Assembly (NCBI GenBank): GCA_035652095.1
Contig: DASREM010000028.1
Coordinates: 1-64,000, forward strand
Origin: DASREM01 sp035652095
GTDB taxonomy: Bacteria; Acidobacteriota; Terriglobia; Terriglobales; Acidobacteriaceae
Length of the DNA: 64,000 nt
Direction: 5' to 3'
Position numbers and translations under genes: made by a program. A model generated the notes under the pieces. It did no database searches and had not been told where the DNA came from. It worked only from the letters and a program-made list of their open reading frames with translations. Of this stretch, positions 18,847-26,799 are shown piece after piece; position 1 is the first letter of the stretch, and each line of letters begins with the position of its first letter.

Positions 18847-21396
18847 ATGCGCTATTTTTTCAATCGGGGAGCTTTTTGCGGCTGGGTGTTGCTGCTAACA
18901 ATTTTTGTCAGCTGCGCTTTCGCGCAGGGCATTCACACCACGCTGCGCTCGCAGAAGAACGACTACCCCGCATACCAGAGCTATGCCGGAGTGTGGGGCG
19001 ACGGCAACTATGCCTACCTCGCCTCCGAGCGGCGCAATGGGGTTTTGATTTACGACATCTCCAATCCGGATGCGCCGGTGCTGGCCTCGTATTACAACCC
19101 GATTACGCCCAACTCGCTCGACATGGAAGACGTGAAGGTCGCCAATGGGGTTGGTTTCTTCGCCGACAACATGGGCAGCGGGCTGCACATCGTGGACGTC
19201 TCTGATCCCACCAACCCGCAACTGCTTTCGCAAATCACTTCCGCCAACGGCGGATACAACAACACGCACAAGGTTTCGATCTGGGGTAACTTTGTCTTCA
19301 TTGCGCAGAACCTGACGGCGCCGGCACTCATTCAAGTCTTCGACGTAACCAATCCCGCGGTTCCGGTCTACAAGATGACGATGACCGCCACCGATCCGCA
19401 GTGGATCAACGACATTGATATTCAGCAGACTACTTCCGGTTCGGTGCGCCTCTACACCGCGGGCTGGGGAGGCAAGTGCGACATCTGGGACATCACCAAT
19501 CTCGCGACCCAGGCGCCGGTTTTGCTGGGATCGTTCAGCGCGGGCATTGATGGCAGCAGCGCCTCTGCGACCGCGGATGGCAACTATCTCGCCTACAGCC
19601 GCAAGACCATTGACGGCACCTCGGAAGTCAAGATCTACAACATCAGTAATCCGGCAGCGGCCACCGTGGCTTCGACCATCACGATGTCGGGATGGGGGAT
19701 TGATGCCATTGCGCCGCATGATCCCAAGATCATGGGCAACCTGATGTACGTCTCGTGGTACCAGGCGGGCACGCTGATCTTCGACATTACCGATCCCACC
19801 AAGCCCGTGCTGGTTGGAAGCTACGACACCTGGCCCGGTTCGGTGAATGCTTCGCAGCTTGATGGCAACTGGGGCGTTTATCCGTATCTGGGACAGGACC
19901 GCGTGCTACTCAGCGATCGCAACACGGGGTTGTACATCATTGACGCGACGGGAGTGAACTCCAGCCCGGCCCTCTACAACTTCAAGCTGAACCCGACCAG
20001 CGTGGTGGGGCCGATGTCGTCCACAGGGACGGTTTACCTGGTCGGACTGGCCGACGGCGGCAGCACGGTAAATCTTTCCAGCAACAGTTCACTTGCAATC
20101 GTTCCTCCAACGTTAACCATTCCGGTGGGAGCGACCAGCGCGACCACCACGGTTACGACCAGCGGCGTGGCCACGAAGTCCACCGCGACTTTAACGGCGA
20201 GTTACAACAGCGCTTCGCTCAATGCCGTTCTGACCATCACGCCGGAGATTCCCAGCAAGCTCACCTTCAGCCCGAGTTCGTTCGTGGGCGGGCTCTCGAC
20301 CACCGGAACCGTCACCCTGGCCGCGCCTGCGACTCAGGACACGAGCGTGGCCCTGGCTATTGTCAGCGGCGGGTCGGCCATCGCGTCTCTGCCATCTTCG
20401 GTCACCGTTCTTGCCGGAAGTTCGACGGCGAGCTTTACGGTCACGACCAACGCAGTGACGGTATCCACCACCCCGAAAATTTCGGCATCGCTGAATGGCA
20501 CTACGGTGAACGGTACATTCACTGTGACCGCAAACACTCCAAGCTCGCTGGCGTTCTCTCCAAGTTCCGTTGTGGCGGGAGCGAGCAGCACGGGTACGGT
20601 GACCCTGGGCGCTCCGGTGCAAAGCGATACCACGGTGACCCTGGCGGTGACCGCGGGAGGGTCCGCGGTGGGATCCATCCCCGCATCTGTGAAAGTGCTG
20701 GCGGGCGCAAAGACCGCCACGTTCATCGTTACGACCCTGAATGTCTCGGTCAAGACTACCGTCACGGTCTCTGCCACCGCCAATGGTGGAACGAAGACCG
20801 CCAACCTCACGGTGACCGCCAATACGCCCAGCGGAGTGAGCTTTGTTCCAAGCAGCATCGTTGCCGGTCAAAGCAGCACGGGCACGGTGACCTTGAGCGG
20901 ACTGGCGCAGGGCGACATCACCGTGACACTTGCCGTGACTGCGGGCAGTTCCGCGGTGGTTTCGATTCCCGCGTCGGTGATTGTTCATTCGGGAACGAAG
21001 ACCGCGACCTTCACCGTAGTGACCACGGACGTGTCCGCGAAGACGACGGTGACCGTTTCCGCCACCGCCAACGGCGCCAGCAAATCGGGGAATCTGACTG
21101 TGACCGCCAACAGTCCAACCGCGGTCACCTTCACTCCAAGTACGGTCACAGGCGGAGGAAGCAGCACCGGCAAGGTGACATTTGGAAAACCGCTGGCTAC
21201 CACCACTTCGGTCAGCCTCAGCATCGTGAGCGGAGGCTCCGCGATTGCTTCCATGCCCAGTAGCGTGACGGTACCGGCCGGAAGTTCAAGCGCAACCTGG
21301 ACCGTCGTGACACAGTCCGTTAGCGCCCTTACTACGGTGCAAATCAGCGCCACCGCAAATGGCGGCAGCAAGACCGGAACGCTCACGGTGAAGTGA
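18847..21396 (+). CDS. Secreted LVIVD beta-propeller protein with five Ig-like repeats
   Basis: 849 residues from ATG 18847, with AGGA 11 bases upstream and a signal peptide directly after it (residues about 11-25, cut near AFAQ). In-frame ATGs further upstream would spoil the signal. Residues about 45-380 contain LVIVD-type repeats (LIYDISNPDAPVLASYY, LHIVDVSDPTNPQLLS, LIFDITDPTKPVLVGSY), predicted to form a propeller. From about residue 375 to the end are five copies of a unit of about 96 residues with the pattern F.PSSVV.G.SSTGTVTL...V.VPAGS..ATFTVTT, an Ig-like/adhesin-type stalk. No sortase, PEP-CTERM or other anchor follows the last repeat. The DNA of the repeats is also similar, which invites recombination. 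Probably an extracellular or surface protein; ligand unknown. Confidence 0.87.
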   Translation: MRYFFNRGAFCGWVLLLTIFVSCAFAQGIHTTLRSQKNDYPAYQSYAGVWGDGNYAYLASERRNGVLIYDISNPDAPVLASYYNPITPNSLDMEDVKVANGVGFFADNMGSGLHIVDVSDPTNPQLLSQITSANGGYNNTHKVSIWGNFVFIAQNLTAPALIQVFDVTNPAVPVYKMTMTATDPQWINDIDIQQTTSGSVRLYTAGWGGKCDIWDITNLATQAPVLLGSFSAGIDGSSASATADGNYLAYSRKTIDGTSEVKIYNISNPAAATVASTITMSGWGIDAIAPHDPKIMGNLMYVSWYQAGTLIFDITDPTKPVLVGSYDTWPGSVNASQLDGNWGVYPYLGQDRVLLSDRNTGLYIIDATGVNSSPALYNFKLNPTSVVGPMSSTGTVYLVGLADGGSTVNLSSNSSLAIVPPTLTIPVGATSATTTVTTSGVATKSTATLTASYNSASLNAVLTITPEIPSKLTFSPSSFVGGLSTTGTVTLAAPATQDTSVALAIVSGGSAIASLPSSVTVLAGSSTASFTVTTNAVTVSTTPKISASLNGTTVNGTFTVTANTPSSLAFSPSSVVAGASSTGTVTLGAPVQSDTTVTLAVTAGGSAVGSIPASVKVLAGAKTATFIVTTLNVSVKTTVTVSATANGGTKTANLTVTANTPSGVSFVPSSIVAGQSSTGTVTLSGLAQGDITVTLAVTAGSSAVVSIPASVIVHSGTKTATFTVVTTDVSAKTTVTVSATANGASKSGNLTVTANSPTAVTFTPSTVTGGGSSTGKVTFGKPLATTTSVSLSIVSGGSAIASMPSSVTVPAGSSSATWTVVTQSVSALTTVQISATANGGSKTGTLTVK

Positions 21397-21900
21397 GTGT
21401 CGGTTTGTGGCGCCAGTTGTCGGGACGCGCCCACTCGAGCTTTCGCTTCTGCCCGGCCCTTGGAATCCAGGTAAGTTATTGAGCGGCACGACTACCGTTG
21501 CTTGGTGAAGTCGCCGTAGGACGGTTGCTGGCCCTTCAGGCCAACTGACCGCGTTGTCCAATTTCAGCCGGCGCAGCCCCGCAGCAGGTCCGCGAGGTGC
21601 TTTGCGGTCGCGCATGGCTCGGTGTAGCCCACGCCCTAGACGTTCCCCTGGAGTGCTGAGATGGACTGGTTCGCCCATAAATCGCGCGCATACTAACGGC
21701 CGAGTCGAGCGAAATCAAGAAGCAGGAAGGACGGACGGCCTCAAGGAGCCGAGAGAGGCCGTCCGCTTCGATGGGGGAAGGGACCGGTACTACTTTCGTA
21801 CAAACGCGCCCCACACATTACCTTCAGTTGGGCTCCGCGAAACATGCACGCGCAAAAATTCCTGAAATCAGAACAAGCGAAAAGTTTGGCAGTCCACGCG
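21397..21900. other. 504-base gap with one strong hairpin
   Basis: No supportable gene: open frames here lack ribosome sites and family sequence. A search by eye for an ssrA (tmRNA) gene next to smpB found no 3' TTCGANTCC...CCA end and no tag frame. The only clear structure is the hairpin listed separately at 21732-21765. Confidence 0.5.
21732..21765. terminator. 11-bp perfect inverted repeat downstream of smpB
   Basis: Stem CGGACGGCCTC / GAGGCCGTCCG with a 12-base loop. It lies 136 bases beyond the smpB stop on the minus strand and about 335 bases beyond the LVIVD gene stop on the plus strand. Neither side has a long U-tract, so it may be a weak terminator or part of a small RNA. Confidence 0.4.
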
Positions 21901-22431
21901 CTAGCGGTTTTTGCGTCCGCGAGCGATGGCTTCGCGCGCTTCCTTATCGGCGGTACGGCGGCGCTCGGTCTCGCGCTTATCCCAGAGTTGTTTGCCCTTG
22001 GCCAGCGCAAGCTCTACTTTCACTCTGCCATTCTTGAAATACATCCGGGTAGGGATCAGGGTCAGGCCACGCTGCTGGGTCTTGCCGATGAGTTTGCGAA
22101 TCTCCTCGCTATGAAGCAGCAGCTTCCGGGTGCGCAAGGGAGCATGGTTGAAGATGTTTCCGTGTTCGTAGGGGCCGATATGACAATTCAGCAACCAGAG
22201 TTCGCCATCTTTAATGATGCCGTAGGAATCTTTGAGATTGGTCAGGCCGGCGCGCACGGATTTGACCTCGGTCCCGGTCAAAACCACGCCACACTCAAAT
22301 TTTTCCAGCAAGAAATAGTTATGTGAAGCGATCCTATTTTGAGCAGCATCACGCTCACCCGCGGCCGTTGGATCGCGTCGGGGCGACTTCTCCGGGTTGG
22401 GCTTGGTCTGATGAGCGGGCTGGCGTGCCAT
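21901..22431 (-). CDS. smpB: SsrA-binding protein SmpB
   Basis: 176 residues. The core (about 30-160) is typical SmpB: NRIASHNYFLLEKFECGVVL, GTEVKSVRAGLTNLKDSY, ELWLLNCHIGPYEHGN, then RTRKLLLHSEEIRKLIGK and GLTLIPTRMYFKNGRVKVE. SmpB binds tmRNA and delivers it to stalled ribosomes for trans-translation. The basic C-terminal tail (DKRETERRRTADKEAREA) that enters the mRNA channel is present. The N-terminus has an extra Lys/Pro-rich stretch of about 30 residues, so a later start is possible. No tmRNA gene is seen beside it. Confidence 0.97.
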   Translation of the reverse strand: MARQPAHQTKPNPEKSPRRDPTAAGERDAAQNRIASHNYFLLEKFECGVVLTGTEVKSVRAGLTNLKDSYGIIKDGELWLLNCHIGPYEHGNIFNHAPLRTRKLLLHSEEIRKLIGKTQQRGLTLIPTRMYFKNGRVKVELALAKGKQLWDKRETERRRTADKEAREAIARGRKNR

Positions 22432-22803
22432 GGCTGCTTTTCTGTTATCTCACAGGCGCGGATCGCCGTCGAGCCGCCAAGCTTGAAGGACTGAGTCGAA
22501 GAGCTTGAGAACAGAAGTCTTATCAAAACCGGCTCTCCCGCAAGAGCGGACAGCATCACCAGTTTTTGGGCCCAGAACAGCGACATCCTTGCACTGGACA
22601 GAGACTTTGGACTTTACACGAATGCGCCTGGAGCCTACTGACGGGTCTAGCACTACTGAGTTTAACTGCTACCCCAGCAGTAACTTCGACCTCATGAGGA
22701 GCGATGTTATAATCAGCCGCTCACATCTCCATCGGTGGGAAGAAAGTCCCATCCCGCGGTTCGTTTTCGCGGCACCGGCGGAAGATCGTCCGCGAGGAAA
22801 CCA
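22432..22803. other. 372-base divergent region between smpB and the secretin gene
   Basis: No gene is supported. The right half holds the candidate secretin promoter (listed separately); the left half presumably drives smpB but shows no clear consensus. Confidence 0.45.
22685..22713 (+). promoter_or_regulatory. Candidate sigma-70 promoter for the secretin-pseudopilin operon
   Basis: A perfect -10 TATAAT at 22708-22713 with a weak -35 (TTCGAC) 17 bases upstream, 91 bases before the GTG start of the secretin gene. The -10 is seen directly; activity is inferred. Confidence 0.45.
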
Positions 22804-25131
22804 GTGAATAGACGCCTCATACGCCTAGCGACCATCCTAGCGATCCTGGTTGCTGTTACTCTTCCAGCCGCCGCAGACAAGGCCAAGTCCTTGTTCAACA
22901 AGGGAAAAGACGCCGAGGCTCGCCAGAACTATGAGCAAGCCTATGACTTCTACAAACAGGCCTACGACCTCGAACCCAAGGACTTGCAGTATCGCGCGGC
23001 GTTCGATCGTGTCCGGTTCTATGCTGCGGCGTCGCACGTTCATCGCGGCCAGCTGCTGCAGGACGCCGGCAAACTCGACGAAGCCCTGGACGAGTTCCGG
23101 ACCGCTGCCAACATTGATCCCGCGAGCTCAATCGCAAGACAGGAAATCAAGAAGACTCTCAAGATGATTGAGGACGCGAAGGCTGCGCCGGGTCCTCAGT
23201 CGGTGGCGCCTCCTCCCGGCGACCTGCAAAAGCGCATCACTGAGGCCCAGGGACCGGTGGATCTGACCGCGATTTCCAATGTTCCGATCACCCTGAAGCT
23301 GACCGAAGACACCAAGATGATTTACGAGACGGTGGGGAAATTGGCCGGGATCAATGTGCTGTTCGATCCCGATTACACTTCGCGCCGGATCAAAATTGAG
23401 TTGAACGGGGTCACGCTGGAAGAGGCGCTGCAGATCATTGCATTGGAGTCCAAAACCTTCTGGCGTCCCGTCACCCCGAATACGATTTTTGTTGCCAGTG
23501 ATACTCCGGCGAAGCGCAAGGACGTCGAGCAGAGCGTCATCAAGACCTTTTACTTAGCCAATCTTTCCCAGCCGACCGAGCTGCAGGATGTCGTCAACGC
23601 GCTGCGCCAGATCCTGGAAATTTCTCGTATTCAGCCGCTCCCCTCGCAGGGCGCCTTGGTGGTTCGGGGAACTCCGGACCAGATTGCGCTCGCGGAGAAG
23701 CTGGTAAGCGATCTCGACAAGGCGCGCTCGGAAGTGATTGTTGAAGTGGCGGTCATGCAGGTCAGCCGCGACAAGATGCGGCAGTACGGCATCAATCCAC
23801 CGACCAGCGCCACGGTTGCGCTCCAGAACAACATCAACAACACCGGGACGACCAGCGGTACGACTACCACCACAACGGTGAACCCCAATGGCACTTCGGG
23901 GAATCCGAACCAGATCAACCTGAACCGGCTGGGCAACCTGAACGCGACCGATTTCACGGTGACTATCCCGCCTGCAACCGCGTCGGCCATGTTGAATGAC
24001 AACACGGTCAAGATTATTCAGAACCCGCAAATCCGCGCGCTGGATGGACAGAAGGCCACGCTCAAGATCGGTGATCGCGTGCCGGTCGCAACCGGATCGT
24101 TTCAGCCGGGTATCGGCGGCGTCGGCATCAACCCGCTGGTCAACACTCAGTTTCAATACCTCGATGTCGGCGTGAATATTGACATCACCCCGAAAGTTCA
24201 CCAGAGCCGCGAAGTCACTTTGAAGATTGCGCTGGATGTTTCGGCCGTGACTTCGACCACCAACATCGGCGGAATCAACCAGCCCGTCATCGGACAGCGC
24301 AAGATTGAACATGAAATTCGCTTGCGTGAAGGGGAAGTGAACCTGCTGGGCGGCATCCTGGAAGACCAGCAGACCAAATCGCTGAGCGGAATTCCGGGGC
24401 TGGCACAGATTCCTATCATCAAGTACCTGTTCAGCCAGACCAACACGGACCACCGTGAGAATGAAATCGTGTTTGTGCTGATTCCGCACATCGTGCGCCA
24501 GCCCGACATCAACGACATCAATCAAAAGGCGCTGGAAGTGGGCACGGCAAGCGCGATCGGTTTGCGTCGCGTGTCGCGTCCGGTTACGCCCGCGGTCCAG
24601 CCCGCTCCGAACCAGGCGCCACCCGCTCCGCAGGGGCAGCGGCCTCAGCCACAGCCTCAAGGCAATACGCAAGCCTCGGTACAGCAACCGGCGGTAGCGC
24701 AGCCGGCAACTCCCGGGACAGCAAGCTTCCTCTTCGATCCGCCGGCGATCAGGCAGGCGCCGGGCTCCACATTTGCGGTGAATGTGCTGCTCTCGGGAGC
24801 GCAGAACGTGTATTCGGTGCCGCTGCAAGTAAGCTACGATCCCAAGGTGCTGCAAGTGGTGAATGTGTCCAACGGCGGATTCCTGTCGCAGGATGGGCAG
24901 GCAGTCTCGCTGGTGCATCGCGACGACGATTCCACCGGCGCCCTGCAGATCACAGCCACCCGGCCTCCGGGATCGGGAGGAGTATCCGGACAAGGTTCTG
25001 TCATCACCTTGACGTTCATGGCGAAGGCGCCGGGACAATCCGCGATTACCATCGCTCGCGGGGGAGCCCGGGACCCGGGAATGCAGCCGTTGCCGGTTGC
25101 GGGAGCCGTGGCCAACGTTACAGTCCAGTAA
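22804..25131 (+). CDS. Type II/IV-type secretin with N-terminal TPR and C-terminal cohesin domain
   Basis: 775 residues from GTG 22804 (GAGGA five bases upstream, immediately followed by a signal peptide RLATILAILVAVTLPAAADK). Residues about 25-125 are TPR-like helices. About 150-310 hold the secretin N-domains (STN-like segment, VPITLKLTEDTKMIYETV, then a short N-domain ending LVVRGTPDQIALAEKL). About 320-560 form the secretin pore: VEVAVMQVSRDKMRQYGI, PQIRALDGQKATLKIGDRVPV and LREGEVNLLGGILEDQ. A Pro/Gln-rich linker leads to a cohesin-type domain (about 640-775; PPAIRQAPGSTFAVNVLLSG, VPLQVSYDPKVLQVVNV). The protein should form an outer-membrane channel. It is the first gene of an operon with two pseudopilins, so it probably belongs to a type II secretion or pilus-like machine. 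Cohesin fusion suggests carbohydrate or surface-protein contact. Confidence 0.9.
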   Translation: MNRRLIRLATILAILVAVTLPAAADKAKSLFNKGKDAEARQNYEQAYDFYKQAYDLEPKDLQYRAAFDRVRFYAAASHVHRGQLLQDAGKLDEALDEFRTAANIDPASSIARQEIKKTLKMIEDAKAAPGPQSVAPPPGDLQKRITEAQGPVDLTAISNVPITLKLTEDTKMIYETVGKLAGINVLFDPDYTSRRIKIELNGVTLEEALQIIALESKTFWRPVTPNTIFVASDTPAKRKDVEQSVIKTFYLANLSQPTELQDVVNALRQILEISRIQPLPSQGALVVRGTPDQIALAEKLVSDLDKARSEVIVEVAVMQVSRDKMRQYGINPPTSATVALQNNINNTGTTSGTTTTTTVNPNGTSGNPNQINLNRLGNLNATDFTVTIPPATASAMLNDNTVKIIQNPQIRALDGQKATLKIGDRVPVATGSFQPGIGGVGINPLVNTQFQYLDVGVNIDITPKVHQSREVTLKIALDVSAVTSTTNIGGINQPVIGQRKIEHEIRLREGEVNLLGGILEDQQTKSLSGIPGLAQIPIIKYLFSQTNTDHRENEIVFVLIPHIVRQPDINDINQKALEVGTASAIGLRRVSRPVTPAVQPAPNQAPPAPQGQRPQPQPQGNTQASVQQPAVAQPATPGTASFLFDPPAIRQAPGSTFAVNVLLSGAQNVYSVPLQVSYDPKVLQVVNVSNGGFLSQDGQAVSLVHRDDDSTGALQITATRPPGSGGVSGQGSVITLTFMAKAPGQSAITIARGGARDPGMQPLPVAGAVANVTVQ

Positions 25132-25143
25132 CCCAGGTTGTTT

Positions 25144-25632
25144 ATGATTTCGGAAGTTTGGAAAACGAGAGAGCGTCCGCGACGGCGTTCTGGCGTGCGC
25201 GGATTCACGCTTATAGAGTTGATCGTCGCGACCGCGATCCTCGTGATCCTGACCGGGCTGGCCGTGCCGATGGCGCGCGTGGCCATCAAGCGCCAGAAAG
25301 AGCACGACCTGCGCACGGCATTGTGGGAGATGCGCGACGCGATCGATCGCTACAAAGACGCGGCCGATCGCGGTGCGTTTCAGACTAAGGTGGGAACCGA
25401 AGGATATCCGCCGGACTTAGAAACGCTGGTGAAAGGCGTCGATGTGGGAGGAAAGAAAGTTCGATTCCTGCGCCGCATTCCGGAAGATCCGATGACGGGA
25501 AACACGGAGTGGGGAATGCGCTCCATGCAGGACGACCCGGATTCGGATTCCTGGGGCGGACAGAACGTGTTTGACGTGTTCACCAAATCCCAGGGAGAAG
25601 CCCTCGACGGCACCAAGTACAAGGACTGGTAA
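25144..25632 (+). CDS. Type II secretion pseudopilin (GspG-like)
   Basis: 162 residues from ATG 25144 (AGG about 7 bases upstream; a TTG two codons earlier is possible). A basic leader ends in the prepilin peptidase site RG^FTLIELIVATAILVILTG, followed by the usual N-terminal hydrophobic helix and an amphipathic stretch. The globular part has PPDLETLVKGV and FLRRIPEDPMTG, which resemble the calcium-loop region of major pseudopilins (GspG). It is 12 bases after the secretin stop and overlaps the next gene by one base. Pre-pseudopilin peptidase and assembly ATPase are not in the window. Confidence 0.88.
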   Translation: MISEVWKTRERPRRRSGVRGFTLIELIVATAILVILTGLAVPMARVAIKRQKEHDLRTALWEMRDAIDRYKDAADRGAFQTKVGTEGYPPDLETLVKGVDVGGKKVRFLRRIPEDPMTGNTEWGMRSMQDDPDSDSWGGQNVFDVFTKSQGEALDGTKYKDW

Positions 25633-26033
25633 TGGCAAGATCGCGCAAACATCGCAGCCGGGGCTTCACCCTGATCGAGCTGATGATCGTCATCAGCATC
25701 ATCCTGATCCTGGTGTCGGTGTCGATCCCTGCGTACAACAATTCGATCCTGCACGCGAAAGAGTCGGTGTTGCGGCAGGATTTGTTTCAGCTGCGCTCGT
25801 TGATCCAGCAGTACACGCTCGATAAGCAGAAGGCTCCGCAGTCATTGGATGACTTAGTATCTGCCGGATATATCAAGGTGATTCCCAACGATCCTTTTAC
25901 TGCCAAGCCCGACTGGGAAGTGGTGCAGGAAGATTACACGCAGTCGATCGACCAGCAGGATACGGGAATTACGGATGTAAAAAGCTCGTCGGCCCAAACC
26001 TCGAGCGACGGCAGCGCGTATAACACGTGGTAA
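25632..26033 (+). CDS. Second type II secretion pseudopilin
   Basis: 133 residues; its ATG overlaps the TAA of the preceding gene (TAATG), implying translational coupling. Basic leader then RG^FTLIELMIVISIILILVS with Glu at mature position 5, as needed for pilus assembly. The globular part includes LRQDLFQLRSLIQQYTLDK, SLDDLVSAGYIKVIPNDPF, again GspG/GspH-like. The C-terminus is Ser/Gln/Thr-rich. It closes the three-gene secretin operon, directly before a REP-rich region that may serve as 3' boundary. Confidence 0.87.
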   Translation: MARSRKHRSRGFTLIELMIVISIILILVSVSIPAYNNSILHAKESVLRQDLFQLRSLIQQYTLDKQKAPQSLDDLVSAGYIKVIPNDPFTAKPDWEVVQEDYTQSIDQQDTGITDVKSSSAQTSSDGSAYNTW

Positions 26034-26041
26034 GGCCGCGG

Positions 26042-26149
26042 GGCTGGCCCACCCTTTCTGAACTCCCATCCTAAACCAGGGTTGCCCCACCCCTTCGGCT
26101 CGCGATGCTCGCTCAGGGCAAGCTTTTCGCGGGTTTCGAAAGGTGGGCA
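26042..26149. repeat. REP-like repeats left of the RAYT gene (three copies)
   Basis: Three copies of a GTGGG-centred motif: 26042-26060 and 26080-26097 (minus orientation; complements read CAGAAAGGGTGGGCCAG and CGAAGGGGTGGGGCAACC) and 26134-26149 (plus orientation, TTTCGAAAGGTGGGCA). The last is the inverted partner of 26781-26796 on the other side of the transposase-like gene. Confidence 0.8.
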
Positions 26150-26197
26150 TGGTCAGCGGTCACAGCGCGATAAAGGCGGTCATCTTAGCATCTTGGC

Positions 26198-26764
26198 GTG
26201 CCGACAGGTCTCAAGCGATATTACGGCGCCGGGTATTTGCACTTCATCACTTTCAGCTGCTATCAGCGGCGACCGATCTTAGGGACTGCACGACGGCGCG
26301 ATCTCTTTCTCGAAATCCTGGAGCAGGTGCGCCGGAGTTATAAGTTCGTGATCATCGGCTATGTGGTCATGCCGGAGCACGTGCATTTGCTGCTCGGTGA
26401 ACCGGAACGCTCCAACCCGTCCGTTGTGATTCAGGTGCTGAAACAACGCTTCAGCCGCCGACTGCGGCGAGGCATACGAAGAGCACATCCGGCGCAGGGC
26501 AGGTTGTGGAAGGAAGAACCGCCCGCCGTATGGCAGCGGCGTTTTTACGATTTCGTAGTGTGGACCGAACGCAAGCGAATAGAGAAGTTGCGATACATAC
26601 ACCGCAACCCAGTGAAGCGGGGATTGGTGCAAAAACCGGAGCAGTGGAAATGGAGCAGCTACCGCGCCTATGCGTACGGCGAGCGCGGACCGGTGCTGGT
26701 GAATGAGCAATTGCCGGCAAAGTTAAAGCTGAGCGGTCGGGCGGCGAAGATGGCCAAATCGTAA
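26198..26764 (+). CDS. REP-associated tyrosine transposase (RAYT, Y1/HUH family)
   Basis: 188 residues, GTG start. Single-domain Y1 transposase: YLHFITFSCYQRRPIL near the N-terminus, the HUH metal site MPEHVHLLL (about 59-67), and IEKLRYIHRNPVKRGLV followed by WKWSSYRAY near the C-terminus, both hallmarks of RAYTs (TnpA_REP). The catalytic tyrosine is probably within the WQRRFYDF or adjacent helix region. RAYTs cut and join single-stranded REP hairpins and are thought to spread REPs rather than move themselves. Perfect 16-bp inverted copies of the local REP flank the gene 648 bp apart, and several more copies lie nearby. No frameshift is seen, so it may be active. Confidence 0.92.
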   Translation: MPTGLKRYYGAGYLHFITFSCYQRRPILGTARRRDLFLEILEQVRRSYKFVIIGYVVMPEHVHLLLGEPERSNPSVVIQVLKQRFSRRLRRGIRRAHPAQGRLWKEEPPAVWQRRFYDFVVWTERKRIEKLRYIHRNPVKRGLVQKPEQWKWSSYRAYAYGERGPVLVNEQLPAKLKLSGRAAKMAKS

Positions 26765-26780
26765 CTTGTCGAGAGCATCG

Positions 26781-26796
26781 TGCCCACCTTTCGAAA
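26781..26796. repeat. Right flanking REP arm of the RAYT locus
   Basis: TGCCCACCTTTCGAAA, the exact reverse complement of 26134-26149. With 28264-28274 it once formed the left arm of a REP hairpin that is now split by the IS1182-type element. Confidence 0.85.
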
Positions 26797-26799
26797 ACC

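Noticed and set aside
21536..21865. Small ORFs on both strands around the 21.7-kb hairpin
   Set aside because: No ribosome sites or recognisable sequence; they overlap the hairpin and each other.
21397..21900. tmRNA (ssrA) gene next to smpB
   Set aside because: No tRNA-like 3' end with TTCGANTCC and CCA, and no recognisable tag peptide frame on either strand.
23554..25305. 583-residue minus-strand frame
   Set aside because: Shadow of the secretin gene; composition is skewed to Arg/His and it has no recognisable domain.
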